DNA of 64,000 bases, taken from the NCBI RefSeq assembly GCF_013256425.1, contig NZ_CP053904.1:1860001-1924000 (forward strand). The letters run 5' to 3'. The notes below the pieces were generated by a model. It had not been told where the DNA came from. It saw nothing but the letters and a program-made list of their open reading frames with translations, and made no database searches. This DNA comes from Hymenobacter sp. BRD67. Lineage in GTDB: Bacteria; Bacteroidota; Bacteroidia; Cytophagales; Hymenobacteraceae. The position numbers were made by a program, and so were the translations under genes. This document shows, in pieces, positions 9,039 to 16,714 of this stretch (the stretch's first letter is position 1; each line of letters starts with the position of its first letter).

Positions 9039-10349
9039 ATGGGAAAAGAACTAACGGGCTTGCAGGTCTATAAATTTGGCGGCGCCTCGGTGAAGGACGC
9101 GGCAGCGATTCTCAACCTCTGCCGCATCGTGCGCGACTTTGGGCCTGGCGGACCGCTCCTGATTGTGGTATCGGCGATGGGCAAGACGACGAATGCGCTG
9201 GAGGAGATATATGATTTGGCGTATCACGGGCGGGATTACTCGGCGCAGTTGGCGGCGTCACGAGCCTATCATCAAAAGGCACATGATGAGCTACGTCAGC
9301 AATTAAGCTTTTATAATAAATCGTACGGAATCAAGAATTCCCCAATCCTTCTGTTTGACGAGCTTGACAACAAACTCGCACAAATTTCTGCCAATGGCAA
9401 CTACGACGAATGGTATGACCAAATAGTGAGCTACGGCGAAACAATTTCTGCCCATATGGTTGGAAATGCTTTAGCTTCTTATAAACTTGAGCGGCAGGTA
9501 TTCTGGGCACCCGCAAGCGCTATGATTCAGACTGATACCACTTGGCGCGAAGGTGGCGTTGACTGGACTACTACTGGGCTCGAATCTAAAGCATTCACCG
9601 ATAAATTATTAGCAGGTAAAAATCGGGTTATTGTTACCGAAGGCTTCATCGGCGGCACGCCAGATGGCCGCACCACTACCCTCGGCCGCGAGGGCTCCGA
9701 CTACTCGGCCGCCATCTTCGCGTATTGCCTGAATGCCGAAAGCGTCACCATCTGGAAAGACGTGCCGGGTTTGCTCAACGCCGACCCTAAAATATTTCCT
9801 GACACGGTGCTGTACCCCGAAATCAGCTACCAGGAAACCATCGAGATGGCGTTTTACGGGGCCAGCGTCATTCACCCCAAAACGTTGAAGCCGCTGGCCG
9901 AGCGCCGCATTCCGCTGCGCGTGAAGTCGTTTCTGAACCCTGAAGCACCCGGCACGCTCATTCACAACTGCCAGCACCCGCCGCTGGTGCCCGCGTTTAT
10001 CCGCAAGGCGGGGCAGTGCCTGCTGTCGTTCGAGAGCAAGGATTTCGCGTTTATCTCGGAGGAAAACCTGGAAGTTATTTTTGGGGCGCTGGCGCAGGCC
10101 CGTCTCAAAATCAACCTCATGCAAAACTCAGCCATCAGCTTTTCGGTGTGCACCGACTACAGCGAACTGCGCGTGCAGCGGCTATTAGCGTTGTTGCGCG
10201 GGCAGTTTCGGGTGCAGTACAATACTGATTTGACGCTCTTTACGATTAAGCATTACGACCAGCCCAGCATTGAGCAGCTCACGGCGGAGCGCGTGTTGCT
10301 GCTGGAGCAGCGCACGCGCAGCACGTTTCAGTTTTTGGTGCGCGAATAA
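9039..10349 (+). CDS. Aspartate kinase (monofunctional)
   Basis: 436 residues. The N-terminal amino-acid-kinase domain shows KFGGASVKD (12-20), SAMGKTTNAL, and later TTLGREGSDYSAA and KDVPGLLNADP; a C-terminal ACT-like regulatory segment follows (about 310-436, ISFSVCTDYSE). It phosphorylates aspartate at the head of the lysine/threonine/methionine pathway. There is no fused homoserine dehydrogenase. The ATG at 9039 places KFGG at the usual distance; upstream in-frame codons are AT the promoter of the divergent fbp. Codons between roughly 9240 and 9640 use far more A/T than the rest of the gene. Confidence 0.92.
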   Translation: MGKELTGLQVYKFGGASVKDAAAILNLCRIVRDFGPGGPLLIVVSAMGKTTNALEEIYDLAYHGRDYSAQLAASRAYHQKAHDELRQQLSFYNKSYGIKNSPILLFDELDNKLAQISANGNYDEWYDQIVSYGETISAHMVGNALASYKLERQVFWAPASAMIQTDTTWREGGVDWTTTGLESKAFTDKLLAGKNRVIVTEGFIGGTPDGRTTTLGREGSDYSAAIFAYCLNAESVTIWKDVPGLLNADPKIFPDTVLYPEISYQETIEMAFYGASVIHPKTLKPLAERRIPLRVKSFLNPEAPGTLIHNCQHPPLVPAFIRKAGQCLLSFESKDFAFISEENLEVIFGALAQARLKINLMQNSAISFSVCTDYSELRVQRLLALLRGQFRVQYNTDLTLFTIKHYDQPSIEQLTAERVLLLEQRTRSTFQFLVRE

Positions 10350-10422
10350 CCATGCCTACCGATTACCGTTTAGAGGTCGTTGGTTAATGCAGGCCGGTCG
10401 CCATAACTGTCTAATCCAGCGT

Positions 10423-10457
10423 CATTAATCACTACTCATTAACCATTAACCACTAAG
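10423..10457. repeat. Short ATTAACC-type repeat before the peroxiredoxin gene
   Basis: CATTAACCATTAACCACTAAG contains ATTAACC-like heptads similar in composition to the arms of the palindrome at 7184-7281. No convincing inverted partner is present here. Confidence 0.4.
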
Positions 10458-10459
10458 TA

Positions 10460-11050
10460 ATGTCCGTTCTCGTTGGCAAGCGCGCGCCTGCTTTTAAGGC
10501 GTATGCCGTTATCGGCCAGCAGGTAGAAGCTGATTTTTCGCTCGACCGCTACCTCGGCAAGCGCTACGTGCTGCTGTTTTTTTACCCTGCCGACTTTTCG
10601 GGCCTCTGCCCTACCGAGCTGCTGGCTTTTCAGCAGATGCTGCCTGAATTTGAGCGGCGCGGCGTCGCTGTTATCGGGTGCAGCACCGATTCGCACCAGG
10701 TGCACCAGGCGTGGCTGCGCACGCCGCTCGATGAGGGTGGCATCGTGGGGGTAACATATCCGCTCGTGGCCGACGCGACCAAGACCATATCGGCAAATTA
10801 CGATGTACTGGCTGGTCACTACGATTACAACGAATCGGGCGAAATGGTCTTCATCGGCACCGCCCAGGCCTACCGGGGCCTGTTTTTGATTGACCGCGAC
10901 GGTATTGTGCGCCACCAGCTCGTCAATGACCGTTTTCTGGGTCGCCGTATCTCCGATGCCCTGCGCGTGGTAGATGCCCTGCGTCACTTTGAGGAGCACG
11001 GCGAAACCTGCCCGGCCAACTGGGAAGCGGAAGAGGGAATTATCGGCTGA
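10460..11050 (+). CDS. Typical 2-Cys peroxiredoxin (AhpC/TSA family)
   Basis: 196 residues. The peroxidatic Cys50 lies in FYPADFSGLCPTEL and the resolving Cys184 in HGETCPANW; the GCSTDSHQVHQAW segment is also family-typical. It reduces hydrogen peroxide and organic peroxides in the cytoplasm, with recycling by thioredoxin or AhpF-like partners not present here. Compared with most AhpC proteins, the active-site loop reads ADFSGLC where LDFTFVC is usual. The ATG at 10460 gives a standard N-terminus. An intrinsic terminator follows at 11118. Confidence 0.93.
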   Translation: MSVLVGKRAPAFKAYAVIGQQVEADFSLDRYLGKRYVLLFFYPADFSGLCPTELLAFQQMLPEFERRGVAVIGCSTDSHQVHQAWLRTPLDEGGIVGVTYPLVADATKTISANYDVLAGHYDYNESGEMVFIGTAQAYRGLFLIDRDGIVRHQLVNDRFLGRRISDALRVVDALRHFEEHGETCPANWEAEEGIIG

Positions 11051-11117
11051 AAGTCAGGAGGTAGCTAGCTGGCCGATACCAAGCCAGACCCATAACCCTC
11101 GAAAGAGTTAATTTTGG

Positions 11118-11158
11118 GACCGCATCCGGCCTTTTACTTTCCGGGTGCGGTCTTTTTT
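11118..11158 (+). terminator. Intrinsic terminator after the peroxiredoxin gene, overlapping the next start
   Basis: GACCGCATCCGG pairs with CCGGGTGCGGTC (one G-T wobble) around an 11-nt loop and is followed by six T. The T run ends inside the TTG start codon proposed for the Kdo transferase. Confidence 0.8.
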
Positions 11159-12384
11159 GCGCTTTCTCTATTCGTTAGGTCTTTCGCTTTATGCGCTGCT
11201 GCTGCGCCTGGTAGCCCCGTTTGTGCCCAAGGCGGCGGCCTGGGTAGCGGGCCGCGCCGGGCTGCTGGCGCGCGTTGAGCAGGCGCTGGCCGGCGTTGCC
11301 GCCCCGCGCCTCTGGGTTCATTGCGCCTCCTTGGGCGAGTTTGAGCAGGGCCGCCCGCTTATTGAAGGCCTGCGGCAGCAATACCCCGGCCACAAAATCG
11401 TGCTCACGTTTTTCTCGCCCTCGGGCTACGAGGTGCGCAAAAGCTGGCCGGGAGCCGACTACGTCTTTTACCTGCCGCTCGATACAGCCGACAATGCCCG
11501 GCGCTTCGTGGCGGCGGTGCAGCCGCGGCTGGCCGTATTTGTCAAGTACGAATTCTGGTATTTCTTTCTGCGAGAATTGCGCGCGCAGGGTATTCCGGCA
11601 GTAGTTGTGGCGGCTATCTTCCGGCCTCAGCAGCTATTTTTCAGGCCCTGGGGAGGCTTCTTTCGGCAGATTCTCGGCCAGCTGACGCACATTTTCACGC
11701 AGAATGAGGCGTCCGCCAATTTGCTGCGCGGCATTGGCCTCACACGGGTAAGCGTGGCCGGCGATACGCGCTTCGATACCGTGGCGGCCACGGCACTGGC
11801 CCCGCGCGCGCCCTGCCCCTGGCCGAAGCCTTCGTAGCCGACGGCGCGCCGGTGCTGGTGGCCGGCAGCATCTGGCCCGAAGACCTGCCCGCGCTGGCGC
11901 CGCTGCTGCGCAAGCACGCCCGCACCATGCGCTTTATTGTGGCCCCGCACGAAGTATCGGAGGCGCATTTGCAGGAGATAGAAGCCGCCATGCCGGGCCT
12001 TACGCTGCGCTACTCGCGGGCCGTGCCCGGCACGGTAGCCGAGGCGCGCCTGCTGCTTATCGACAATGTAGGCATGCTCAGCCAGCTTTACCGGTTTGGG
12101 CAGTTTGCCTACATCGGTGGGGCCTTTGGGCGGGGCTGCACAACACGCTGGAAGCGGCGGCCTTTGGGCTGCCCGTGTATTTCGGGCCGCGCTACGCCCG
12201 GTTTCAGGAAGCCGTGGAGCTGGTGCAGCTTGGCTGCGCGTTTCCGGTGCAATCGGCCCGGCAGCTGGAGGCGGCGTTTGACCGGCTCTATTACAATGAG
12301 GAAGCGCGGCTGAAGGTGCAGGACCTTTGCCTCGACTACGTGCACCAGCACGCGGGGCCACGAGCCGCATTCTTAGGGAGTTAA
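11157..12384 (+). CDS. waaA: Kdo transferase (KdtA/WaaA), two frame breaks
   Basis: The product, read through two shifts, is a full-length GT-B glycosyltransferase that adds Kdo to lipid A precursor at the inner membrane. N-terminal half: LRFLYSLGLSLYALLLRLVAPF, then WVHCASLGEFEQGRPL with the catalytic Glu, and VKYEFWYFFL. The frame breaks near 11805-11820, continuing as LAEAFVADGAPVLVAGSIWPEDL, and again near 12126-12135, continuing as LHNTLEAAAFGLPVYFGP to the TAA at 12382. Both breaks equal one missing base; the second sits in a G run (an extra G restores FGAGLHNTLEAA). The start is uncertain: TTG 11157 gives the usual N-terminus but lies in the T run of a terminator; GTG 11145 lies in its stem. 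Confidence 0.85.
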
Positions 12385-12493
12385 AAGTGAAGGATTAAAA
12401 GTTAGAAGTTGTGGGGCGGCCGCTGGCAAGGCAGTCTTCAACTTCTCAGAACAGCCTATTCAACTCCTGACTTTTAACTCATAACTTTTAACT
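12379..12493. repeat. Palindromic gap repeat (TTAAAAGT type)
   Basis: A 33-nt arm at 12379-12411 and inverted partner at 12461-12493 match at about 26 positions, each carrying two TTAAAAGT units. The left arm contains the stop codon of the Kdo transferase and the right arm ends seven bases before the rsgA ATG. Confidence 0.75.
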
Positions 12494-12499
12494 CAAAAA

Positions 12500-13426
12500 A
12501 TGACTGGCATCGTTGTCAAATCTACCGGCTCGTGGTACGTGGTGCGCGACACTACCAGCGGGCAGCTGCACCGCTGCCGGCTCCGGGGCAAGTTTAAAAA
12601 CAAGGGGCTGAAAGTGAGCAACCCGCTGGCCGTAGGCGATGTGGTAGCGTTTGACCTGCCCGAGCAATCGGAGGGCGCGGGCGTGATTCATACGATTACG
12701 CCGCGCCGCAACTACATCATCCGCCGCTCGGTGCACAAGAGCGAGCACGCCCATATAGTGGCGGCCAACCTCGACCAGGCGCTGCTGGTGGTTACGCTGG
12801 TATCGCCGGCTACCTCGTTTGGGTTTATCGACCGGTTTCTGGTGACGGCTGAGGCGTACCATATTCCGGCCCGGCTTATTTTTAATAAGTCAGACTTATA
12901 CGACGACGATACGCTCGACTATCAGCGCCAGATTGCCGGCATGTACGCCAGCCTGGGTTATCCCAGCGTGCTGTGCTCGGCCGAAACCGGGGCCAACGTG
13001 GCCGCCGTGGCGGCGCTGCTGCCCGGCAAAACCTCGCTGCTCTCGGGCCACTCGGGCGTGGGCAAAAGCACGCTGATAAATGTGCTGGTACCCGACCTCG
13101 ATTTAAAAACGGCCGAAATCAGCGCTTTTTCGGATAAGGGTAAGCACACGACGACCTTCGCTGAGATGCTCGAAGTATCGTCAAAAACATATATTATCGA
13201 CACGCCCGGCATCAAGGAGCTGGGCCTCGTGGACGTGCCCGCCGCCGAGCTGGCCGGCTACTTCCCCGAGATGCGCGCCCTGCTGGGCCAGTGCCGCTAC
13301 CACAACTGCCAGCACGTACACGAGCCCGGTTGTGCCGTGCTGGAGGCCGTAGACCAGGGCAAGCTGGCCGTGCCGCGCTACGAGAGCTACGTGAGTATGC
13401 TCACAGATGAAGATAACCGACATTAG
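12500..13426 (+). CDS. rsgA: Small-subunit-dependent GTPase RsgA
   Basis: 308 residues in the circularly permuted GTPase order: an OB-fold (about 1-75), G4 NKSD (129-132), G5-like CSAETG (159-164), G1 GHSGVGKST (183-191), G3 DTPG (234-237), then a zinc knuckle with Cys265, Cys270, His272/274 and Cys278. RsgA is a ribosome-stimulated GTPase that helps mature the 30S subunit. The ATG at 12500 sits directly before the OB-fold. It lies between two palindromic gap repeats, with no clear promoter visible. Confidence 0.95.
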   Translation: MTGIVVKSTGSWYVVRDTTSGQLHRCRLRGKFKNKGLKVSNPLAVGDVVAFDLPEQSEGAGVIHTITPRRNYIIRRSVHKSEHAHIVAANLDQALLVVTLVSPATSFGFIDRFLVTAEAYHIPARLIFNKSDLYDDDTLDYQRQIAGMYASLGYPSVLCSAETGANVAAVAALLPGKTSLLSGHSGVGKSTLINVLVPDLDLKTAEISAFSDKGKHTTTFAEMLEVSSKTYIIDTPGIKELGLVDVPAAELAGYFPEMRALLGQCRYHNCQHVHEPGCAVLEAVDQGKLAVPRYESYVSMLTDEDNRH

Positions 13427-13437
13427 GTTTTTAATGT

Positions 13438-13539
13438 AGGAGATATGAGAATGTGGAAAATGTGAGGAATAGAAAGAAGCAGTTTCCACCTTCTCACATT
13501 TTCCACATCTCCCACATTCTCACATTTTCCACATCTCCT
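13438..13539. repeat. Mixed inverted/tandem gap repeat (CACATTTTCCACATCTC type)
   Basis: Two identical 22-nt copies of TTCTCACATTTTCCACATCT(CC) lie at 13491-13512 and 13517-13538. A related inverted copy starts at 13438 (AGGAGATATGAGAATGTGG). The element fills the gap between rsgA and the next gene. Confidence 0.75.
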
Positions 13540-13551
13540 CTATTAAAAATA

Positions 13552-14433
13552 ATGAAAATTGCTTTTTTGGGCCTGGGCAGTATGGGCGCCGCCATGGCGG
13601 CCAACCTGCTTAAAGGCGGCTTCCCCCTTACCGTTTATAACCGCAGTGCCGACAAGGCCGAGCCCCTGCGCCGGCAGGGCGCTACCGTCGCGGCCACGCC
13701 CGCCGAGGCCGCACGCGAGGCCGACATCGTGTTTACGATGGTGACCGACGATAAGGCGCTCGAAGCCCTCACTACCGGCCCCGACGGCATCCTGAGCACT
13801 TTGCCCAAGGGTGCCATTCACGCTTCGTGCAGCACCGTGGCCCCCGCTACCAACCGCCGCCTGGCCGAAGCGCACGCCGCACACGGCTCCTTCCTGGTAG
13901 CCTCGCCGGTGTTTGGCAAGCCCGACGTGGCGGCGGCCGGCAAGCTCTGGGTGGGCTCGTCGGGCCCGGCCGAGGCGCGCGAGCGGCTCAAGCCGGCGCA
14001 GGCGGCCATCGGCCAGGGCACCCACGATTTTGGCGACGACCCCGGCGCGGCCAGCGTGGCCAAGCTCTGCGGCAACTTCCTGCTCGGCACCGTGATTGAA
14101 GGTATGGCCGAAGCCCTGACGCTGGCCGAAAAGTGCGGCCTCGACCGTGTGGGCTTCTACGAGATGCTGACCAGCACGCTCTTCAACAACCCGATTTACA
14201 AAAGCTACGGCAAGCTCATTGCCGAGCAGCACTACCAGCCGGTGGGCGCGCCACCCGCCATCATCCGCAAAGACATGAACCTGGTGGTGCAGGAGGCTTA
14301 CCAGCACGACATGCCCATGCCCTTCGCCAACATTATCCGCGACCGCCTCACCGCCACCGTGGCCCTGGGCGAGCCCGACGTGGACTGGGCCAGCTTCGCC
14401 AAAAGAGTATCGGAAGACGCGGGACTTCATTAA
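13552..14433 (+). CDS. NAD(P)-dependent beta-hydroxyacid dehydrogenase (6PGDH/HIBADH family)
   Basis: 293 residues. The N-terminal Rossmann motif is GLGSMGAAMAANL (7-19); the substrate-binding stretch reads CSTVAPATNRRLAE, the middle motif ASPVFGKPDVAAAGKL, and the catalytic Lys appears in KLCGNFLLG. This places it with 3-hydroxyisobutyrate dehydrogenases and GLYR1-type succinic-semialdehyde reductases. The substrate cannot be fixed. The ATG at 13552 is chosen over an upstream in-frame ATG because the latter reads through the repeat element. A palindrome begins four bases after the stop. Confidence 0.9.
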   Translation: MKIAFLGLGSMGAAMAANLLKGGFPLTVYNRSADKAEPLRRQGATVAATPAEAAREADIVFTMVTDDKALEALTTGPDGILSTLPKGAIHASCSTVAPATNRRLAEAHAAHGSFLVASPVFGKPDVAAAGKLWVGSSGPAEARERLKPAQAAIGQGTHDFGDDPGAASVAKLCGNFLLGTVIEGMAEALTLAEKCGLDRVGFYEMLTSTLFNNPIYKSYGKLIAEQHYQPVGAPPAIIRKDMNLVVQEAYQHDMPMPFANIIRDRLTATVALGEPDVDWASFAKRVSEDAGLH

Positions 14434-14436
14434 TGA

Positions 14437-14512
14437 TTAATGCATAACTGGTTAATGATTAATATACTCCACGTATCGGAGTAACATTAGTCATTAACCA
14501 GTTATGCATTAA
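14437..14512. repeat. Palindromic gap repeat with nested hairpin (ATTAATGCATAACTGG type)
   Basis: Arms at 14437-14463 and 14486-14512 match at 26 of 27 positions. Inside the loop a second stem pairs TACTCC (14465-14470) with GGAGTA (14478-14483). It fills the gap between two convergent genes. Confidence 0.85.
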
Positions 14513-14522
14513 CTGTTAATTT

Positions 14523-15158
14523 CTACTTCGCCAGCGGCAGCACCACGGTATCAATGACGTGGGTGACGCCATTCTTGGAGATAACGTCGGCAATCTGAAC
14601 GGTGGCGGGGGCATCCTTGCCATTGCCCACCATCACTTTGCCGTCTTTCACGGTGAAGTGCAGCTTCTCGCCGTTAACAGTCGTTATTTCCTGGCCGTCT
14701 TTTATATCGGCGGCCACGAGGCGACCAGGGATAACGTGATAGGTTAGTACGCCTTTGAGCTTGGCGGCGTTGGCGGGGTCGGTAAGGGCAGCCACGGCAG
14801 CTTTAGGCAGCTTATCGAACGCCGAGTTGGTGGGCGCAAACACGGTAAAGGGGCCACTTCCCTTCAGCGTTTCGACCAGGCCTGCCTGCTTCACCAGGCT
14901 CACGAGCGTGCTCACGCTTTTGGCAGCCATGGCATTGGCTACGATGTCTTTATCGGCCGTCATGGCTACCCCATCGACCATTACGCCGCCGGGCTTAGCC
15001 ATGCGGGCCGAATCGCCGGCTACGGCGGCTATTGAGTCGGCCGGGTTAGCGGTGCGGGTTTCGGTGGTCGTCGTTTCGGTCGTTTTGTCGCTGCCGCAGC
15101 CGGCGAGACCAAGACTCAGCGTGACGGCGGTAGCGAGGGGAAAGAGTAGCTTTTGCAT
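14523..15158 (-). CDS. Fasciclin-domain lipoprotein
   Basis: 211 residues: a lipoprotein signal with LAGC (lipid Cys21), a Thr-rich linker, and one fasciclin (FAS1) domain over the rest, recognisable by TLVSLVKQAGLVETLKGSGPFTVFAPTN (in pieces), LKGVLTYHVIPG and GVTHVIDTVVLP. FAS1 domains mediate adhesion or binding at the cell surface; in Bacteroidota such lipoproteins are common in the envelope. The ATG at 15158 gives a clean signal peptide. It converges with the dehydrogenase gene across the palindrome at 14437. A second, more divergent FAS1 gene lies at 15884-16441. Confidence 0.9.
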   Translation of the reverse strand: MQKLLFPLATAVTLSLGLAGCGSDKTTETTTTETRTANPADSIAAVAGDSARMAKPGGVMVDGVAMTADKDIVANAMAAKSVSTLVSLVKQAGLVETLKGSGPFTVFAPTNSAFDKLPKAAVAALTDPANAAKLKGVLTYHVIPGRLVAADIKDGQEITTVNGEKLHFTVKDGKVMVGNGKDAPATVQIADVISKNGVTHVIDTVVLPLAK

Positions 15159-15322
15159 GTGAAATGGGAGGATAAAGGGTAGGTGTTTTCCGAGTTGCAG
15201 CTTACGTAGCAGCTGGACGCTTCAGTTCTGCCAAACCCTGTCCAGGGCTGGTTGTTTTACCTTCGCAGGGCCCAGGCTGGAAAAGCCGGGCTATTTCCCA
15301 CTCTTTACCCCGCTTATTTTCG

Positions 15323-15787
15323 ATGAAAACCGCTGAAATACACACGCCTAAGGGCGTTATGAAAGTCGAGTTCTACGAGCAGGACGCGCCCAACACCGTG
15401 AAAAACTTTACCGACCTGGCCAAGAAAGGCTTCTACGACGGCACCAAGTTTCACCGCGTTATCCCGAATTTTGTGATTCAGGGCGGCGACCCCAATACCA
15501 AGCCCGGCGCCAAAGGCGCGCCCGGCACCGGCGGCCCCGGCTATAAAATCGACTGCGAAACCAGCGGCGGCCACCAGTACCACGAGCGCGGTGCCCTCAG
15601 CATGGCCCACGCCGGCAAAAACACCGGCGGCTCGCAATTCTTTATCGCCCACTCGCGCGACAATACCGCCCACCTCGACCGCGTGCACACCGTGTTTGGC
15701 AAAGTAGTGGAGGGCCTGGATGTTATTGACCAGATTAAGCCCAATGATACAATTGATAAAATCGTGGTGAAGGACGACGCAGCATAA
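15323..15787 (+). CDS. Peptidyl-prolyl cis-trans isomerase, cyclophilin type
   Basis: 154 residues, a single cyclophilin domain without signal peptide, so probably cytoplasmic. The active-site stretches FHRVIPNFVIQGGDP and GSQFFIAHS are intact, as is the HLDRVHTVFGKVVEG segment. It catalyses cis-trans isomerisation of X-Pro bonds. The GDP loop continues as NTKPGAKGAPGTGGPGYKI, typical of short bacterial cyclophilins. The ATG at 15323 directly precedes the first strand. A strong terminator follows at 15804. Confidence 0.95.
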   Translation: MKTAEIHTPKGVMKVEFYEQDAPNTVKNFTDLAKKGFYDGTKFHRVIPNFVIQGGDPNTKPGAKGAPGTGGPGYKIDCETSGGHQYHERGALSMAHAGKNTGGSQFFIAHSRDNTAHLDRVHTVFGKVVEGLDVIDQIKPNDTIDKIVVKDDAA

Positions 15788-15803
15788 GGCCTACTTCTAA
15801 CTA

Positions 15804-15844
15804 CAAAAATTCCCGCCACATTATATAGTATGGCGGGAATTTTT
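15804..15844 (+). terminator. Intrinsic terminator after the cyclophilin gene
   Basis: AAAAATTCCCGCCA and TGGCGGGAATTTTT pair perfectly around a short AT loop. It can serve both the cyclophilin gene and the convergent fasciclin gene ending at 15884. Confidence 0.9.
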
Positions 15845-15883
15845 GTGCTTAGCAAAGCAATGCGACTGCCTGGTAGTCAAAGT

Positions 15884-16441
15884 TTACTTAACAGGTGCTT
15901 CAGCAAACCGAGCTAACGGCAGCAAGACTTCATCAATAACATAAATAGAGCCATTATCGCACACAATCGGCTTCACTTTCAGCTCCAGGGGTTCGGCAGT
16001 ACCGCCTGTTAGCCATGTACGGCCGCCTCGCTGCACAACGTGCAGATTCATGCCCCCATGGGTAGTATGCAGTACTTGTCCGTCGCTCAGGGCAAGCTGC
16101 TGGGTGGCACCCGAAACCATAGAAAATGACAGTACAGAACTTAACTTTCGCTCTTGGCCTTTGGCAAACAAATAGGCCATCCCCCCGGTTTTCAGTCGTT
16201 TAACAGCCTCATTAGTGGGCGCAAACACAGAAATGTTTGGATAAGGTTTTCCACCAGGTCCATCAAGCATAGACTCAAGTTTAGTGGCAACCAGCGCTTC
16301 AAAATAAGCTGAGTTGTCTGTCATCTTCGCCAGTGTCTGCGACACACTCACAACACGGAGCGGCCCCCTCGAAGTAGGGGCTAGTGGCATAAAAGCTGTA
16401 AGCACCAAAAGCAGAAAAGCCAGCATAAAATAAGTGCGCAT
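15884..16441 (-). CDS. Secreted fasciclin-domain protein, divergent
   Basis: 185 residues: an N-terminal hydrophobic leader (MRTYFMLAFLLLVLTAFMPLAP) and one FAS1 domain with NISVFAPTNEAVKRL and GSIYVIDEVLLPLARF. There is no lipobox Cys, unlike the fasciclin gene at 14523. Codon use is visibly less GC-rich than the neighbours, suggesting different ancestry or relaxed constraint. The start at 16441 is preferred over 16450 because it begins directly with the basic n-region. It is separated from its upstream neighbour by a MITE-like repeat. Confidence 0.8.
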   Translation of the reverse strand: MRTYFMLAFLLLVLTAFMPLAPTSRGPLRVVSVSQTLAKMTDNSAYFEALVATKLESMLDGPGGKPYPNISVFAPTNEAVKRLKTGGMAYLFAKGQERKLSSVLSFSMVSGATQQLALSDGQVLHTTHGGMNLHVVQRGGRTWLTGGTAEPLELKVKPIVCDNGSIYVIDEVLLPLARFAEAPVK

Positions 16442-16474
16442 AGAGTCCAAATGTACTGTCGGTTGAAGAAAGGC

Positions 16475-16619
16475 GCTAGTGCTGTGTCAGGGAAATTAAT
16501 TACCTAAAGAATCGACTGGCTCCCCCTCTCCTTTTCGGAGAGGAGGCCGGCCCCAAAGGGGTCTCGTGAGGCGCCCACCAGAACGATTAGGTAAGAAACT
16601 TGGCTGACACAGCACTAGC
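16475..16619. mobile_element. MITE-like element A (145 bp, perfect 16-bp terminal inverted repeats)
   Basis: The ends GCTAGTGCTGTGTCAG (16475-16490) and CTGACACAGCACTAGC (16604-16619) are exact inverted repeats; similarity continues inward for another 17 positions (12 matching, including TTACCTAA). No coding capacity. The interior carries a 28-bp core (16516-16543) also present inverted in the element at 32941-33069. No target-site duplication is clear from the flanks. Confidence 0.75.
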
Positions 16620-16638
16620 AGGTAAAATGATAAACAAA

Positions 16639-16675
16639 GAAAGCCCCGCGTACCAGCTGGTATGCGGGGCTTTTT
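16639..16675 (-). terminator. Intrinsic terminator after the AAA+ gene
   Basis: AAAGCCCCGCGTACCAG and CTGGTATGCGGGGCTTT pair (one wobble), with A and T runs on either side, 40 bases past the AAA+ gene stop on the minus strand. Confidence 0.85.
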
Positions 16676-16714
16676 ACTGCTCAGGCGCGGACTCGCAGAG
16701 TCCACGCTACCTTG

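Noticed and set aside
13491..13538. Possible CRISPR-like repeats
   Set aside because: Only two units with a 4-base gap between them; too short a spacer and no cas genes.
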